In this document: one piece after another, positions 21,280 to 32,600 of the stretch
Layout of the letters: every line of letters starts with the position of its first letter
Numbering within the stretch: position 1 is the first letter of the stretch
From: Nitzschia sp. DOCU1
Lineage: Eukaryota; Bacillariophyta; Bacillariophyceae; Bacillariales; Bacillariaceae
Assembly: GCA_951394045.1 (NCBI GenBank)
Contig: OX595989.1
Location: forward strand, 3,348,001-3,412,000
DNA: 64,000 nt
Reading direction: 5' to 3'
Made by a program: the position numbers and the translations under genes
The notes under the pieces: model-generated
What the model was told of the DNA's origin: nothing
Database searches by the model: none
What the model saw: only the letters and a program-made list of their open reading frames with translations

Positions 21280-21722
21280 CACTTGCTTCTGTATGCCTCC
21301 TGTGATGATGCCTTGTTTTTAACTTGCTGGAGCAAGATACAAACCTTGGTTGAGAGGGTTGACAGCTGCGATTGACGGCGGCATCTTTCATGACAATGCC
21401 ACACATGACCGTATTTTTTTGGCGGGAGATCTAACTTGGCCTGGCGCGCGCGTGAGCCGGCAATTCAGTGTTATTAACAATATACGTACCTATGTATCGT
21501 AGCTAGTCATTCATAGCGCAAGCCTACAGCACCTCTGCTTCAAATACCTCTACTATGAGTAAAAAATGCCCTCCAGAGTTAGAAGCCACCACCTCTACGA
21601 GTAGCGAGAAAGTAGATATTTTACCGCGTAATTGCTATTCCAGTCGCAGCACCGTCTGCCACTTGGATCATGATCGCCATAAGTACTACTACTACTAGAG
21701 CAGCTCATACTTGGGGTCATCT
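21280..21722. other. Spacer with one E2F-like word
   Basis: No gene is seen. Around 21414-21429, T-rich sequence runs into GGCGGGAGA, one mismatch from the E2F-type TTTGGCGGGAAA, about 135 bp upstream of the hydrolase start. A cluster of TACTACTACTAG words lies at about 21685-21700. Confidence 0.35.
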
Positions 21723-23351
21723 TTAGAACTTGATTAAAGCATCGCCATGTGGCCTACCACTGCTACCAGAGAAACCACAGCAACCATCATCCCAAGGGTC
21801 GCATTTCAGCCTCTTGTGTTGGTATGGGGAGGATGAAAACAACGCATGCGTTTTGTCGTCATTTGCCGTCGTGATTTCATAGTATTCTGGTCGCGGCGCC
21901 GCCGGCTGCCGCTGGAACGCTCCTTCGTGACCCTTGCATTCCTGGTTCTTGAGCTTGGTACCAGTGGTGAGGAAGAGTTTAGCAACCTTATCTCTTGCTT
22001 CCTGATCGGATGCCACCTGCCACCATCCCTGCTTGGTCTTGGCCAGGAATCGCCCTGACGACTCCAGGACAGCGTTGATCACTTTGCGAATGACAATGGC
22101 CTTGCTTCCCTTTTTAGTAGCATTGTATTCATCCATATGCTGGTCAACTATGTCACGAAAACGAACGTTTCCTGGATGATGTTGGATTGGCCTGCCCTTT
22201 CCCGTCAAGACGTCATGCCGCGTCGGCAATTCAATGATGCTGCTCGGATCTTCTTCGCTGTCCCCTTTGTTATCCATTAGCTTTCGCCGGGCCATCCACC
22301 GATTGTGATTGGTCGTTTTGATAACCTCGTCACTATTCATGGGGAAAAGGTCGACTGGAATACCGTAGCTCATCAAGCTATACATCACTTCGACGTACGT
22401 TCCGGCATGGATACGATGTCGCGCTCGAATGTCAGGATGAGAACCCGCCAAGGTGATCCGAGCAAGTGTTTCCAGAATGGGATCATTCAAACAAAAGTGG
22501 AGACAATTGACACGTATTGGAATCCACTTGAGCATACCAGGATTCTCTCTTGCTAGTTCCAAATTGACCTGTCGCGGATCCACATTCCCCAGTTGGAAAA
22601 GTACGACAACAACGCCACGCTTTTGATTCTCTTCATCTTCCACCAAAGTTAGAAGACTATAGAGAAAGCACCGGAGCCGATTAATGGGCGCCTTAAAGTA
22701 GAGATCTTTGACCATGTTCATGTCACAGAAGACGGCCCGCCCAGCGCTGTCACGACGGGGGAGAATTTGCATCTGGCCATATTTCAAGCAGTCTCGATCG
22801 TCCTTGTCAAGATCATTCAAGTTGATGCGTTTTGTCAGCAAAGATTTACCAAAATACTTGAGCTTTCCTTCCAAAAACGCCACTAGACGTTCGGCTGCCT
22901 TCTGGGGACGAAAGTAATCGGCGCGAAGAAATGTCAGCCGAAACTTGGGATTGGAAACATACGCCGGATCTTGTGCTTTGGCCACATCATACGCTGGCTT
23001 TTTAGAGATTTTTTGCAGTTCCCAATCCAAGGCTGCCAGAGTAGCGGCGATGAATTCTGGTGTCTCTTGTATCAAGCCATCAACACCGTGTAGTTGTTCG
23101 TAGGTTTTTTCTCGTTCTTCAATGGACAAACTTGTGAATTCTTCGGCTATCAACGAGTCGACAACTTTGACCACCTTGTCATGCTCTTGCTTGAACTGTT
23201 GCGGTTTGTAATCTTCACCGAAGAAGCTATCACGAACTTGCTCCAAAGAGACATCATTGAGCTTCTGCTGTTCCTGGCGCCGATGATCGTTGGGATTACG
23301 ATGGTGAGTTATTCTTTGGTTCGTCGTAGTCGCAAATCTTGGGACAAACAT
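21723..23351 (-). CDS. CRAL-TRIO (Sec14-like) protein with C-terminal DUF6824, paralogue 1
   Basis: 542 residues from the ATG at 23349-23351, no intron. The N-terminal third is helical. It contains SIEEREKTYEQLHGVDG, which is conserved in the two neighbouring paralogues, and FRLTFLRADYFRPQKAAERL, a CRAL-TRIO N-terminal helix pattern. The lipid-binding-type domain (about 160-350) includes LPRRDSAGRAVFCDMN, EDEENQKRGVVVVLFQL and LKWIPIRVNCLHFCLNDP. After an HAGTYVEVMYSLMSYGIP segment comes DUF6824 (about 415-500): RHDVLTGKGRPIQHHPGNVR, SSGRFLAK, GWWQVAS. Known CRAL-TRIO domains bind small lipophilic ligands such as phosphoinositides. The meaning of the DUF6824 fusion is unknown. This is the first of three tandem same-strand copies. 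Confidence 0.85.
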   Translation of the reverse strand: MFVPRFATTTNQRITHHRNPNDHRRQEQQKLNDVSLEQVRDSFFGEDYKPQQFKQEHDKVVKVVDSLIAEEFTSLSIEEREKTYEQLHGVDGLIQETPEFIAATLAALDWELQKISKKPAYDVAKAQDPAYVSNPKFRLTFLRADYFRPQKAAERLVAFLEGKLKYFGKSLLTKRINLNDLDKDDRDCLKYGQMQILPRRDSAGRAVFCDMNMVKDLYFKAPINRLRCFLYSLLTLVEDEENQKRGVVVVLFQLGNVDPRQVNLELARENPGMLKWIPIRVNCLHFCLNDPILETLARITLAGSHPDIRARHRIHAGTYVEVMYSLMSYGIPVDLFPMNSDEVIKTTNHNRWMARRKLMDNKGDSEEDPSSIIELPTRHDVLTGKGRPIQHHPGNVRFRDIVDQHMDEYNATKKGSKAIVIRKVINAVLESSGRFLAKTKQGWWQVASDQEARDKVAKLFLTTGTKLKNQECKGHEGAFQRQPAAPRPEYYEITTANDDKTHALFSSSPYQHKRLKCDPWDDGCCGFSGSSGRPHGDALIKF

Positions 23352-24251
23352 GGTGAATATTTTATGGTAATCCAGGCTACTCCAGAGATGAAGAATAAAA
23401 CTATGGGCTATCTTGTTGCTGCCCTTTTGCCATCCCACATTCTAAAGCAATATCATACTCGTCGAGGGTACCTTTTATTAGAGGCGGCAAAGACCTCTCA
23501 CGAGATAAAGGGTTCACATTGCCGATGGTTTAGGGAGTGCCCTCATTCCGGAAATTGCACGACATTTTATGCAGAACAGTGACGTTATCATGCTTCTTCA
23601 CCATGGAGAATTGTGTAATTTTGATAATTGAAGGACTGATTTCTAACAAAGAACGCAAGCGAAACTGCAAGTATGGTGCCTTAATCGAAATGACGTAGTG
23701 ATGGAAATTACTCCGTTTGGGGAGAAGATGCTGGGGTAGCTGGTAGAAGTTTTAACGCGGAAAGGGGCTACCGCTCTTTGTTGTGATGATGGAAGAACCA
23801 TCAAGGCACATCTGCGAAGTCGCGTAAAATATTTAATGCCACGGCCAGGTGTATTAGATCTTGAAGGCTTTCGTTGGAGTGAACTCTATGGATCAAAAGT
23901 AACTCACAACTTCCGAATTTTGTTCCTCCCTACGACAGAGAGAATCGCTACCGTAGACTACCGTTTACGATACAAACCGGTGGTACTATGACTCTTGCTT
24001 GGCGCGCCAAATGGTTCAATCCTCGCAAAGCGCTTCCTTGCCTCGGCCTCTAGAGACGCCAAGAGGGGACTTCAATGATAGTGTCGGGTGACGTCTTCAG
24101 AGTCGCTGCCCTAAAAGCAACAAACTTTGGGAATGCTGAAGAGCAAGCTCCATCAATTTGCTAGAATAGTGCCGATCTCAAAAGCTTGCTTACCAACGTG
24201 GGTATCTACCGGTATGAAACAATAGCTAGTCGTTACACTGACGAAAATTCC
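23352..24251. other. Spacer between CRAL-TRIO/DUF6824 paralogues 1 and 2
   Basis: About 900 bp, mostly without structure. A palindrome TTGGCGCGCCAA lies at 23999-24010; read on the minus strand it includes TTTGGCGCG, an E2F-like word, about 650 bp upstream of paralogue 1. No protein-like frame; short plus-strand frames near the gene start are antisense shadows. Confidence 0.4.
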
Positions 24252-25721
24252 CTACGATCTCATAAAGCATTTTTTTGAGTCAACGCGTTGCCTCTTCTCT
24301 GACTGCTGTTGTTGGCTGTAGACATCGTCAGGGTTCTTTCGTTCGGCTGCCATCAAGCGCAACGATTTTGTGCGGTTGACTTGGGTTCCAATCGAATGAA
24401 ACGTCTTCTCCACTTTGTCCATGGCTTCTTGGCTTGTCACTTCTGTCCACCAGCCGGCGATTTCATCTTTGCGCGCGAGGAACCGTCCACCGGACTCTCG
24501 CACGAGGTCGAGTACCTTCCCGATAACCCTCCGCTTTTTGCCTCTTTTCGTGGAAGAATACTCATCCCAGTGGTGATGGACAAGATCCCGCAAGTTGACA
24601 TTCCCGCTATGTACCTGGATGGGATTGCCCTTTCCTATGAGGACATCGTAGCGGCCAGGAATGTCGATTCCCTCAAAGGCCCCCCCCATCTCACGCGCAG
24701 TTTCCAAGACCTTGCGTCTAGCCAGCCACTTGGCGTGCACTACCTTCTTGAGCGAGCCCTCCGAAGATACAGGGAAGAAGGACACCGGGATACCAAAACC
24801 GAGAAGTGAATACATGATCTCTGTGTGTGAACCGTCATGCAGTCGATAATGGGCTCGAAAGTTCTTTCCCCCGCTGGCAAGAACTAGTCTAGCCATCGCT
24901 TTGACGACGGGGGTATCGAGACACATATGGTGGGCCGTCACTCAAAGAGGAATCCATCTCAGAACCCGTGGACCCTCCATGGCCATTTCAGGTTTTGGGT
25001 TGTCGATTCCTTCAGGGGCGTCGATCTGATAAATTAGAGTCACGATGCCCCTTTTCTGGCTGTCCTCATCTTCCGACGCACACAGCAGCATATAAATGAA
25101 CGCACGGACCATATTCTGAACCGTCTTGAATGCGGACATTTCCATGGCTTGCAGGTCGCAAAGAACAAGCCGCCCCGCACGGTCTCGCTGCGAGAGCAAC
25201 TGGTGTATGTGGGCACTCCTAAGCGCTTGCATGTCATCGGGACTCAAATCATTCATCACTAACGGTCTCGCCAGGCAGCTAGGACCGAAATATCTCAACA
25301 TTTCCTCAAAGAAATACACCATGCGTGTTGCTGCCTTTCGAGAATCAAACGACTCGGCACGAAGAAACTTGAGGCGAAGGCTGCTGTCGTGTACATAGCT
25401 GCTGGACATCGACTTGGCCATGTCGTAGGCTTCCTTTCTTCGGATGCGTTCCAGGAAAAACTCCATCTTTTCGAGACTTTCCTTCACCAGGTCCTCTCTC
25501 TCTTCAATAAATGTCGTAATGCCATGAACTTCGTCGTAGGTTCGCTCACGCTCGTGCATGCTCATGGAATTCAATTCTCGCACCATCAACGAATCCACCT
25601 CCTCGGATTTGTCCACGAACGCTGCCATGCCGTCGTGCATGCCCTTGTCCACTGAATACAGATTGCATGGCCAAGCGTCTGATGATGTTTCGCTTTGGCT
25701 TTGGCTCGTAGACGCCAACAT
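24252..25721 (-). pseudogene. CRAL-TRIO plus DUF6824 protein, paralogue 2, interrupted by in-frame TGA
   Basis: The coding frame runs from the ATG at 25719-25721 to a stop at 24252 with one in-frame TGA at 24942-24944. Both sides are clearly homologous to paralogues 1 and 3. Before the stop are MHERERTYDEVHGI, LRLKFLRAESFDSRKAATRM, SQRDRAGRLVLCD and VLRWIPL. Directly after it come HHMCLDTPVVKAMARLVLAS, HDGSHTEIMYSLLGFGIP and a full DUF6824 (RYDVLIGKGNPIQVHSGNVN, ESGGRFLA, GWWTEV). At the stop position the paralogues have Arg (CGA in paralogue 3), so one C-to-T change explains it. If the TGA is obeyed, a 259-residue product loses part of the CRAL-TRIO domain and all of DUF6824. There is no other damage, so the change is recent, or the stop is a sequencing error or is read through. 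Confidence 0.75.
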
Positions 25722-26055
25722 GCCTATCAAGGTGAATGAAGTGTTGCTGCTGTTCAAGGTATCCCAGCGAGAAAAATAAGATGCTGTCAGCGGCCCAAAA
25801 TGATGTGCGCAGAATTGGTATTTCTCCGTGCACGGCACTAGAGCACGTGGCGTTGAAGTACAGTAATTCTTTAGTCCAGTAGCATCAAAGTGGAAACCGC
25901 GCTAATTGCAATAAGCACTAGGGGCATATATTTGGTTTTTCTCCCCGCCGGCCTTCCTGTCGCACTCTCCCACCACTACTTTTTCTTGGGGGTGAAAATT
26001 TCAGTCCCGATTTCAACCCCGAGACCTATCGAAATCCTTCGAAAATCATCCGACG
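25722..26055. other. Divergent promoter region between paralogue 2 and the NudC-like gene
   Basis: The 334 bp separate two gene starts on opposite strands. The CRAL-TRIO frame stays open for 39 codons upstream of the ATG at 25721, without another ATG. No defined element is seen. Confidence 0.4.
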
Positions 26056-27240
26056 ATGACGATCGAGACATCGGTGATGCTTGGTGATGAGCGCATAGTG
26101 ATCAAACAAGCAATTGCACAATCTTTATCATCAGTATCACTATCCAGCATCAACATGGCTTCAAGTGATGGCGACTCCAAAGTCGAGAAAGACGATGACA
26201 TGACACTAGAAGAACGTGAAGAATGGCTACGAAGTCGGGGGGTTATCATTGAAACTCCCACCGATCGCAAGGCGCCCAGGGGCAAAACAGTGTTGGATCA
26301 ACTCGCGGCATTGAACGTGAACGATACTCAGGAGGAAGAAGATGGATCGATTCCCTTTGTTTTGGTCCCTTACGACGACACTAAACCTCTTCAGACGTTG
26401 AAACTTCCCGCGTCAGTTGCCAAGGAAACTCCAGGGGACGCCCTCCCCACGTACGTCAAGGCCTATTTTGGCTCCGACAAGAAGACGATTGACGCTTCAC
26501 TGTTGAAAGAACAGGCCACCAAACACTTTGCTGGAGGTGACTTGCAAGCTTTAGCTGAATCCAAAATCTCCCCAGCGGCCATGAATGCCGTCGCCGCGCA
26601 AGGATCGGTCGAAACCTTTCCTCTGGTCCACCCGGCCGACACGAACCAGTTTCAAGGTGTCTACATTTATTTGGACGAAGTGGGCATGCTCAAAAAGTTG
26701 CCCCATAATCCTAGGGCCTCGGCAATCGCAGAGGCATGTGGGTATAACCCGGCTCCGAATTTCTATGGTGATGTCTTCATTGGTCGTGTCCAAACCAAGC
26801 CTCGCATAACCAATGTACCTTTTGTCGCCGGCGTCGATACGGACCGAGGCTCGACTTGGATGCAACGAGCCGTGTCCGAAAATCTGGTGTGGCAACAAGA
26901 AATAAATCAAGTTACGGGAAAGATGGGACAAACGCAACCTGGACAGATCGGAACAGAAGGCAAGGCGGCAGTGGAAGAAAAATTCGAATGGACGCAAGAT
27001 GAAGATGAATTGGAAATTGTCGTACAAAATGAAGATGTCTGGGATAAGAAAACGGTCAAGGTATCATTTCTGGCGCGTTCGATCAAGGTCATGTATGCGG
27101 GTAAAGAACATGTCGCTATTCCGCTATATGGATCCATTGATGTCGATGGATGTACCTGGACAATTGACGGCGGCAAGAGACTAGTCATTACTTGCGAAAA
27201 AGCCAGCAGCGGTGAAATGTGGCCTAGAATAAAATCTTAG
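26056..27240 (+). CDS. CS-domain (NudC/p23-like) protein with long N-terminal extension
   Basis: 394 residues, single exon, from the ATG at 26056. The C-terminal part (about 300-394) has the CS-domain order: EKFEWTQDEDELEIVVQ, a KKTVKVSFLARSIKV strand pair, VAIPLYGSIDVDGCTWTIDG and KRLVITCEKASSGEMWPRI. The W-T-x-D-G and E-K...MWPRI ends are the NudC-type signature. Known NudC-like proteins are Hsp90 co-chaperones. The middle (about 130-290) is not a domain I can name; it contains VYIYLDEVGMLKKLPHNPRA and YGDVFIGRVQTKP, which look like a folded, conserved region. A second Met at residue 34 (MASSDGDSK) is a possible alternative start. The gene lies on the opposite strand between two CRAL-TRIO/DUF6824 paralogues. 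Confidence 0.8.
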   Translation: MTIETSVMLGDERIVIKQAIAQSLSSVSLSSINMASSDGDSKVEKDDDMTLEEREEWLRSRGVIIETPTDRKAPRGKTVLDQLAALNVNDTQEEEDGSIPFVLVPYDDTKPLQTLKLPASVAKETPGDALPTYVKAYFGSDKKTIDASLLKEQATKHFAGGDLQALAESKISPAAMNAVAAQGSVETFPLVHPADTNQFQGVYIYLDEVGMLKKLPHNPRASAIAEACGYNPAPNFYGDVFIGRVQTKPRITNVPFVAGVDTDRGSTWMQRAVSENLVWQQEINQVTGKMGQTQPGQIGTEGKAAVEEKFEWTQDEDELEIVVQNEDVWDKKTVKVSFLARSIKVMYAGKEHVAIPLYGSIDVDGCTWTIDGGKRLVITCEKASSGEMWPRIKS

Positions 27241-27426
27241 CCATTACTTTATTGTGCAGACCCCCAGTGCGATTATACAAAGACACTGACTGTCGAATGC
27301 ACGCGATACGAAACGACCTCCAAAGTGAGTGAACAATAAATCCATCGATAGCATTGCCGACGCATTGCTTTTGCAGGCGCATCAAACCATAGACACTACG
27401 ACCGACACCTCTCAAAAGGAGGAACT

Positions 27427-29018
27427 TTACATCCCACAAAGTCTGATTCGTTTGTTATCCCTTTCCGTCATGGATATCGCAGAGGGTTTCGATTTGAACG
27501 GTGGCGTCTCGGGACGCAGGTTTTTCTCGACAGCCCGGGCGGATAGAAACGCCTTGATCACCTTATCTTTGGCAACCTCCTGGCTCACTTCGTACCACCA
27601 CCCATCGGTCTCTTTCTTCAAAAACTTTCCGAAAGCTTCAACGACCTGTATTGCCAAAACGGCCTTATCTACCTTTCGCGAAGAATTATATAGATCCAAT
27701 CGAGACTCACAGATATGTCGCAAATTGACATTTCCAGGATGTATTTGAAAGGGCTTGCCTTTGCCCATCAATACATCAACATTCCGGGGCAAGTCAATGC
27801 CATGGAATACTCCCTTTCTGCGAATACTGTCTTCTTTGAGTTTGCGCTTTTTGATCCACTTGTGAAAATCCACATTTTTCAGTTCTCCTTCGGTACTGAT
27901 CGGGAATACATGCACCGGCACCCCAAAGGACAACAGACTGTATTGGCATTCCGTATGTGTGCCTGACGACGTTAAGATGATGAGAAAGCATTTCTAGCAA
28001 CCCACGACCTAGATTTCCATCCAGAGTACATACCATAGTGGACTCTTGATCGAGTTCGTAGTTGCTTCCCAGCACCAATCAGTAGGAGCCTCGCAAGAAT
28101 GGAGGAGACAGCTTCATTGACACAGATATGCAAACTAGTGAATCGAATGGGCACCCACTGAACAGAAGCCGGGCCTTGGGCCAGCAATTCTGGATCCGGC
28201 TTGTTCAGTTGTTCACCTAGATGATATAAAATTCCTACAATTCCAAGCTTTTGATTTTCCTCGTCTTCCGCCGCACATAGCATGTTGTAAATGAAACACT
28301 TTACCTGTGCATGTAGAAAATATCTGTTAGTTGAGCGAACATGGTTGATATCCAGATACTCATCCTGCCGTACCATGTTCCTAGCCTCCTTGTAGCACCT
28401 TGGTAACGCAGCCTGAAAATCACAAAACACTGCTCTACCAGAACGATCTCTAGCAGGAAGAAACTGCAAATGCCCCACCTGTAAGCATTCTAGATCCGAT
28501 TCATCCATGTCGTCTTCTAGACGAATATCGCGGGCCAAGGCATCCGCACCAAAGTACTCCAGCTTTCCTTCAAAGAACTTGACCATTCGAGTGGCCGCGT
28601 TAGGGGGGTCAAAATATTCCGCTCGCAAAAAGGCCAAGCGTAACTTTGGATTCATGCAATACGAAGCATCCTGGGTCCAAGCTTGGCAATAGGCAGGTTT
28701 GTGGGCGATTCGTTGAAGGGCTTGATCCATTAACCTGAGCTTTTCTTGTACAAACGCTGGCGTCTCCTCAATGCTCTGACTCACTCCGTGGATTTCTTCA
28801 TACACTCTCTCGCGCTCGTGCAGAGTGAGCTGATTCAGCTCCCGAACGAGCAGCTGGTCTAGATGCTTCTGCCCTTCATCATCTTTGACGAGCTCTGTCA
28901 CAATCGCCGCCCCGCTGGAATCTTTGTGTGTGGCGGTGCTTAACGTCACCATCGACGACTGATAATCGTCGGGTGGCTTCAGCGGCACGTTGCTGTTCCA
29001 CTGACGATCGAAAATCAT
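27427..29018 (-). CDS. CRAL-TRIO plus DUF6824 protein, paralogue 3, three exons
   Basis: Exons are 28374-29018, 28034-28304 and 27427-27962, giving 483 residues. Intron 1 (28305-28373, 69 nt) starts GTACGG, has CTAAC before the end and stops CACAG, in phase 0. Intron 2 (27963-28033, 71 nt) runs GTATGT...GTCAG in phase 1. Splicing restores alignment with the intron-less paralogues: NM|VKCFIYNMLCAAEDEENQ, and RVHYG|THTECQYSLLSFGVPV. Domains are as in the sister genes: LTLHERERVYEEIHGV, LRLAFLRAEYFDPPNAATRM, PARDRSGRAVFCDFQ and VQWVPIRFTSLHICVNE, then DUF6824 (DVLMGKGKPFQIHPGNVN, GKFLKK, GWWYEV). Intron 1 has a length divisible by three and no stop, so an unspliced form would insert 23 residues. 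Confidence 0.85.
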
Positions 29019-29645
29019 GGCTCCTCAATATTAGCAACAATGCAAAATAATGCAAGCAATCCACTCTTGGAGACCCTCTACCGTAGTAGAGCCACCAGTT
29101 TAAATGTGATGCTTGCTACTCTCTACTATTAGCCCGCGATAGAGCGGCCGAGAGCGGGAAAGGCGCGGCGTTTCTTGCCGCAGTTTCATGATTTAATACT
29201 CCGCGAATGAGCATCTGGCACTCGTTAATTGCTGAACCCAAAGGGCTTATCATCAAACAGCGGCTGAAAAACTAAAGCCCTTCCTGAGCGTGCAACATAG
29301 GAAGCAACCCTTTTTGCGACGAATATGGATATCGATCGTTTGCTGCCGTAGCTAGCAACGGCCACACTGCTTTGAGCTAGAGCCACATTAGTACAATGGG
29401 GGCCTAGAAACCTACTGGATTGACAGCTCCAAGAAGTAACAGGTACTACCAAAGAACTCTGCCCGTAGTTGCTGTTTCCGAGTTCCTCGATGTTGGGATA
29501 ATCCTCTGGCCGACTGGGAATCCACCAGGAAACTACCTAGCAATTAGATATTACTAGAGTGTGATTCAATACGGTAAATGCGAGAATAAGCTAATAATTA
29601 CATAAAGTTAACATGGTTACAATACGAGAGAGCGGCATCAGGCGA
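29019..29645. other. Intergenic spacer, nothing recognised
   Basis: About 630 bp upstream of paralogue 3 and downstream of the 1759-residue gene, both on the minus strand. There are TAGTAG-type words at 29085-29135. No protein-like frame is supported. Confidence 0.45.
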
Positions 29646-32600
29646 TTAGATTTCACCCTCGCCCTCGTCCAACGTTCGAGGTGACGAGAGAGCATGCATC
29701 ATGGCTTCAACCCTAGCTGCAGCTAGATCTTCGGCCGCTTTCGTAGATTCATTCTTAAATTGAAATACGTCATCTCCCTTGAATCGATTGACATTTCCAA
29801 CCGAAGGGAATGCCCCTGTAGCCTCCTCGGCCGGTCGAGGCTGAAAGTCTCCGGATCTAGATCGAGATGCCATCGACTCCATCATCGCTTCAACTTTCTC
29901 CATAGCATATTTCTCAGCTGCCCTGGCGACTTCCTCCTTGTCGTCTTCAGAGTTGCCTGTTTTCTTCTTGTCCAAAAACTTTTGCCAGGACTCGGAGTGC
30001 TTGCCGCCGCTTCCGGTGCTCAGGTCCGAGGAACCGCTGCCCGTGCTAGATCGACTTCTGCGGTTCTTCTTCGAGCCGGAGACGGCAGCTTTCATAGCGA
30101 TGGCTTCCAAGTAGGCAGTCTTTTGTCCGAATTGCTCATCGGAAATGACGCTGCTCATATCGCCACTGGTTCGGCCGCTAGAACGAGGGCTGTTGGACGA
30201 TCTTGGGGTGTCGTCTTTATGCCGTCGATTTCCCTCCTCAACGACTCCACTTTCTTCTTCGTCTTCCTCTGGAATCACATCAGCGTTGCCGCAGAACGCA
30301 GGCGGAACAAACCGAGATGCCTTGCCCTTTTCCCCTGCGTTGGCAGCAGCACTCGAGTTATTTCTCATGAAGGCCAAATGTGCCATTGGCAGTTGATTAC
30401 AATTCACACCTTGCCCACCTTCGCCCAACCTTGTCTTGGGAATGATGGGAGCAGCGCAAGCTTGAAGCCTCTGCAAAAATGTTGTTCCTTGAGCTACGGA
30501 AGTGCTCACTTCCGAAGGTGCCCCATCGTCATCGTCTTCCTCGTCATCATGAACAGTTCGGATAGGCGAGAGATTGGAAATTTCTTCCAGCGATCGCATG
30601 CCACCTCCCGTGTCATGGCGAGGCGAAGCGCCCAACGGATTGCTAGCTCGACGTGCCGTAGGGAACGCGCCATCGGAACCAAAGTCGAATAGCGAGTCCT
30701 TTTCTTCGTCCGCGTGGCTACGTCGCTTTTGGCCTTGGGCTGCTTCATTTTCGGCTTGGACCTTCTTGCTCAAGAACGACTTCCATTCGGCACTCTGTGG
30801 AGTGATTGGCTCTCCACTCGATCGGCGTTCCCAATACTCGTGAAGTTCTTTCACGCTGTTCACGCTTGGGCTAGATTCCGCAGTGTGCGTACTCCTTTGG
30901 TCGTTGCCGGGGCTCGATACAATCTGTTTCAATGACCGATCAGGGCCCGAGCCTGGAGGTGATGGACCTGCCGGTGGCTTGGAGGGAGGTACAACTTGTT
31001 CGGCATCAGGCGCCGCGCGGCTCTTCACGGAGCGCATAGGGGCAACAGGCGATCTACCAATCGACAATGGGTCCGGTTTTTGGCTTGGTGGGCTTGGGGT
31101 CACCGTTTGTGCCGCAGCAGCCGCATGGCTTGATTGTTGCTGCGACGAAGGAGGAGAAGGTTGTGTGGTAGAACCCCGCCCACGAATTGGCGAGGTATCA
31201 CGCATGGGGGCTTTCAGTTTAGGGATGGCCTTTGATGAGGTCTGCGAAACATCGGATTTCGCAGCCTTCGGGTCTTGAATGTTGTGCGCACTGGCAGGAT
31301 TCGGAGTGTCTTCGTCCCAAGAAAAGTCGGGGGCAGCCTCAAAGCTACCGTTTTCCAAATCATCAATCTCATCCAGATCGACAGGGCCAGTGCCTCGTCT
31401 GCTTCCCTTGCTTCCTTTGGGTATTTCGGGAAACATGCTGGCGTCTTCTTGGCTGACTTTCTCCTTCTTGACGTTGACAAGCAAAGAAGAATGTTGGCCA
31501 GATGGTGGAGGGACTTCGGGCGTAGACTCCAGTTTGGTTCCCTCCTTTACTTGGCCTGGTCGATTCGAAGGCTTTCCATAATAGTAGCTAGAAACCGATC
31601 CAGTGTCGCCGATTTGAATATACCGCCCGCTAGTGCCAGACTTTAAGCTCGTGCCAGACTTCAAGCTCGCATCGGCCGAATGGTGGTCGGAATGATGATC
31701 TTCGTCGGCAACATGTCCAGCAGGGTCTTTTCGAACAAAGTGCACTGGCTGTTGACCACTGGGATCTCGCGTTTCATGGGGTCGCTGAGGAGGTGGCGGC
31801 GGTGCAGCTCTTAATTGCGTCTGGCCCCCCTGTTGAGACCGAATATCGTGTCGCGATTGAGCGTGCGGAGCGCGGATCGCTGGTTGAACCGGGATTGTGC
31901 CAAAGTCTTGAGTGTCGGATTCGACTTGCTCAGAAACAGCACCCCCTCGATAGCGGTCTCCACGTGCAGCAGCTCCGTCGTCCTCTGGGCCGACCCATCC
32001 AAGATTCGGATCCCATCGTTTGCCTTGTGTTTGAAGGCGGGCCGTCGCCTCCTTCATGGATTCCACCCAGCCGCGGGACTTAGCTGGGCTCGTGATGTCT
32101 TTTCTTGTCACAGCCGCTGCTCGAGGAGGACTGCTGGGTGCTCGTTGGAAGCGCTGACCCTGCGGGTCTTGGTCCTCTAGGGAACCCGCCACCGCACCGT
32201 TGGAAGATCCAGCGGACGTATTGACCAACGCAGAGTTAGATGATCCAGCCGACGGAGCTCCTACCGCACTGCCGGACGATCCCACGGACCGCGACGTTAC
32301 CGACCGAGGCGCTTGCTCTTCAATCGGCCCAAGTTCCCTTCGGACTACACCCGTTTGTTGATGAATGTATTGGATATCTTCCGACTTCTTCTCGTCCTCA
32401 GCTGGCTTGTAGTCTACCCAGCCATGGACTGGATCCCAGACTCGGTCGATATTGGCCGCGGCAGCTTGAATGGATTCTTGCCATCCCATGTACTTTTTGG
32501 CTGTCGCCGAAGATTCTCCCGTCTTTTGGGACGTCAATCGCTGCTTGACAGCTCCAGGGCGCCGCGACCGAGTAGACGTGGTATAGTTGGTACCAGCTGT

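Noticed and set aside
24252..24941. Separate DUF6824-only gene
   Set aside because: It is in frame with, and directly follows, the truncated CRAL-TRIO frame, and both align with single proteins in the sister loci, so it is one interrupted gene.
24942..24944. TGA as a selenocysteine codon
   Set aside because: Paralogues have Arg, not Cys, at this position and no redox motif is nearby.
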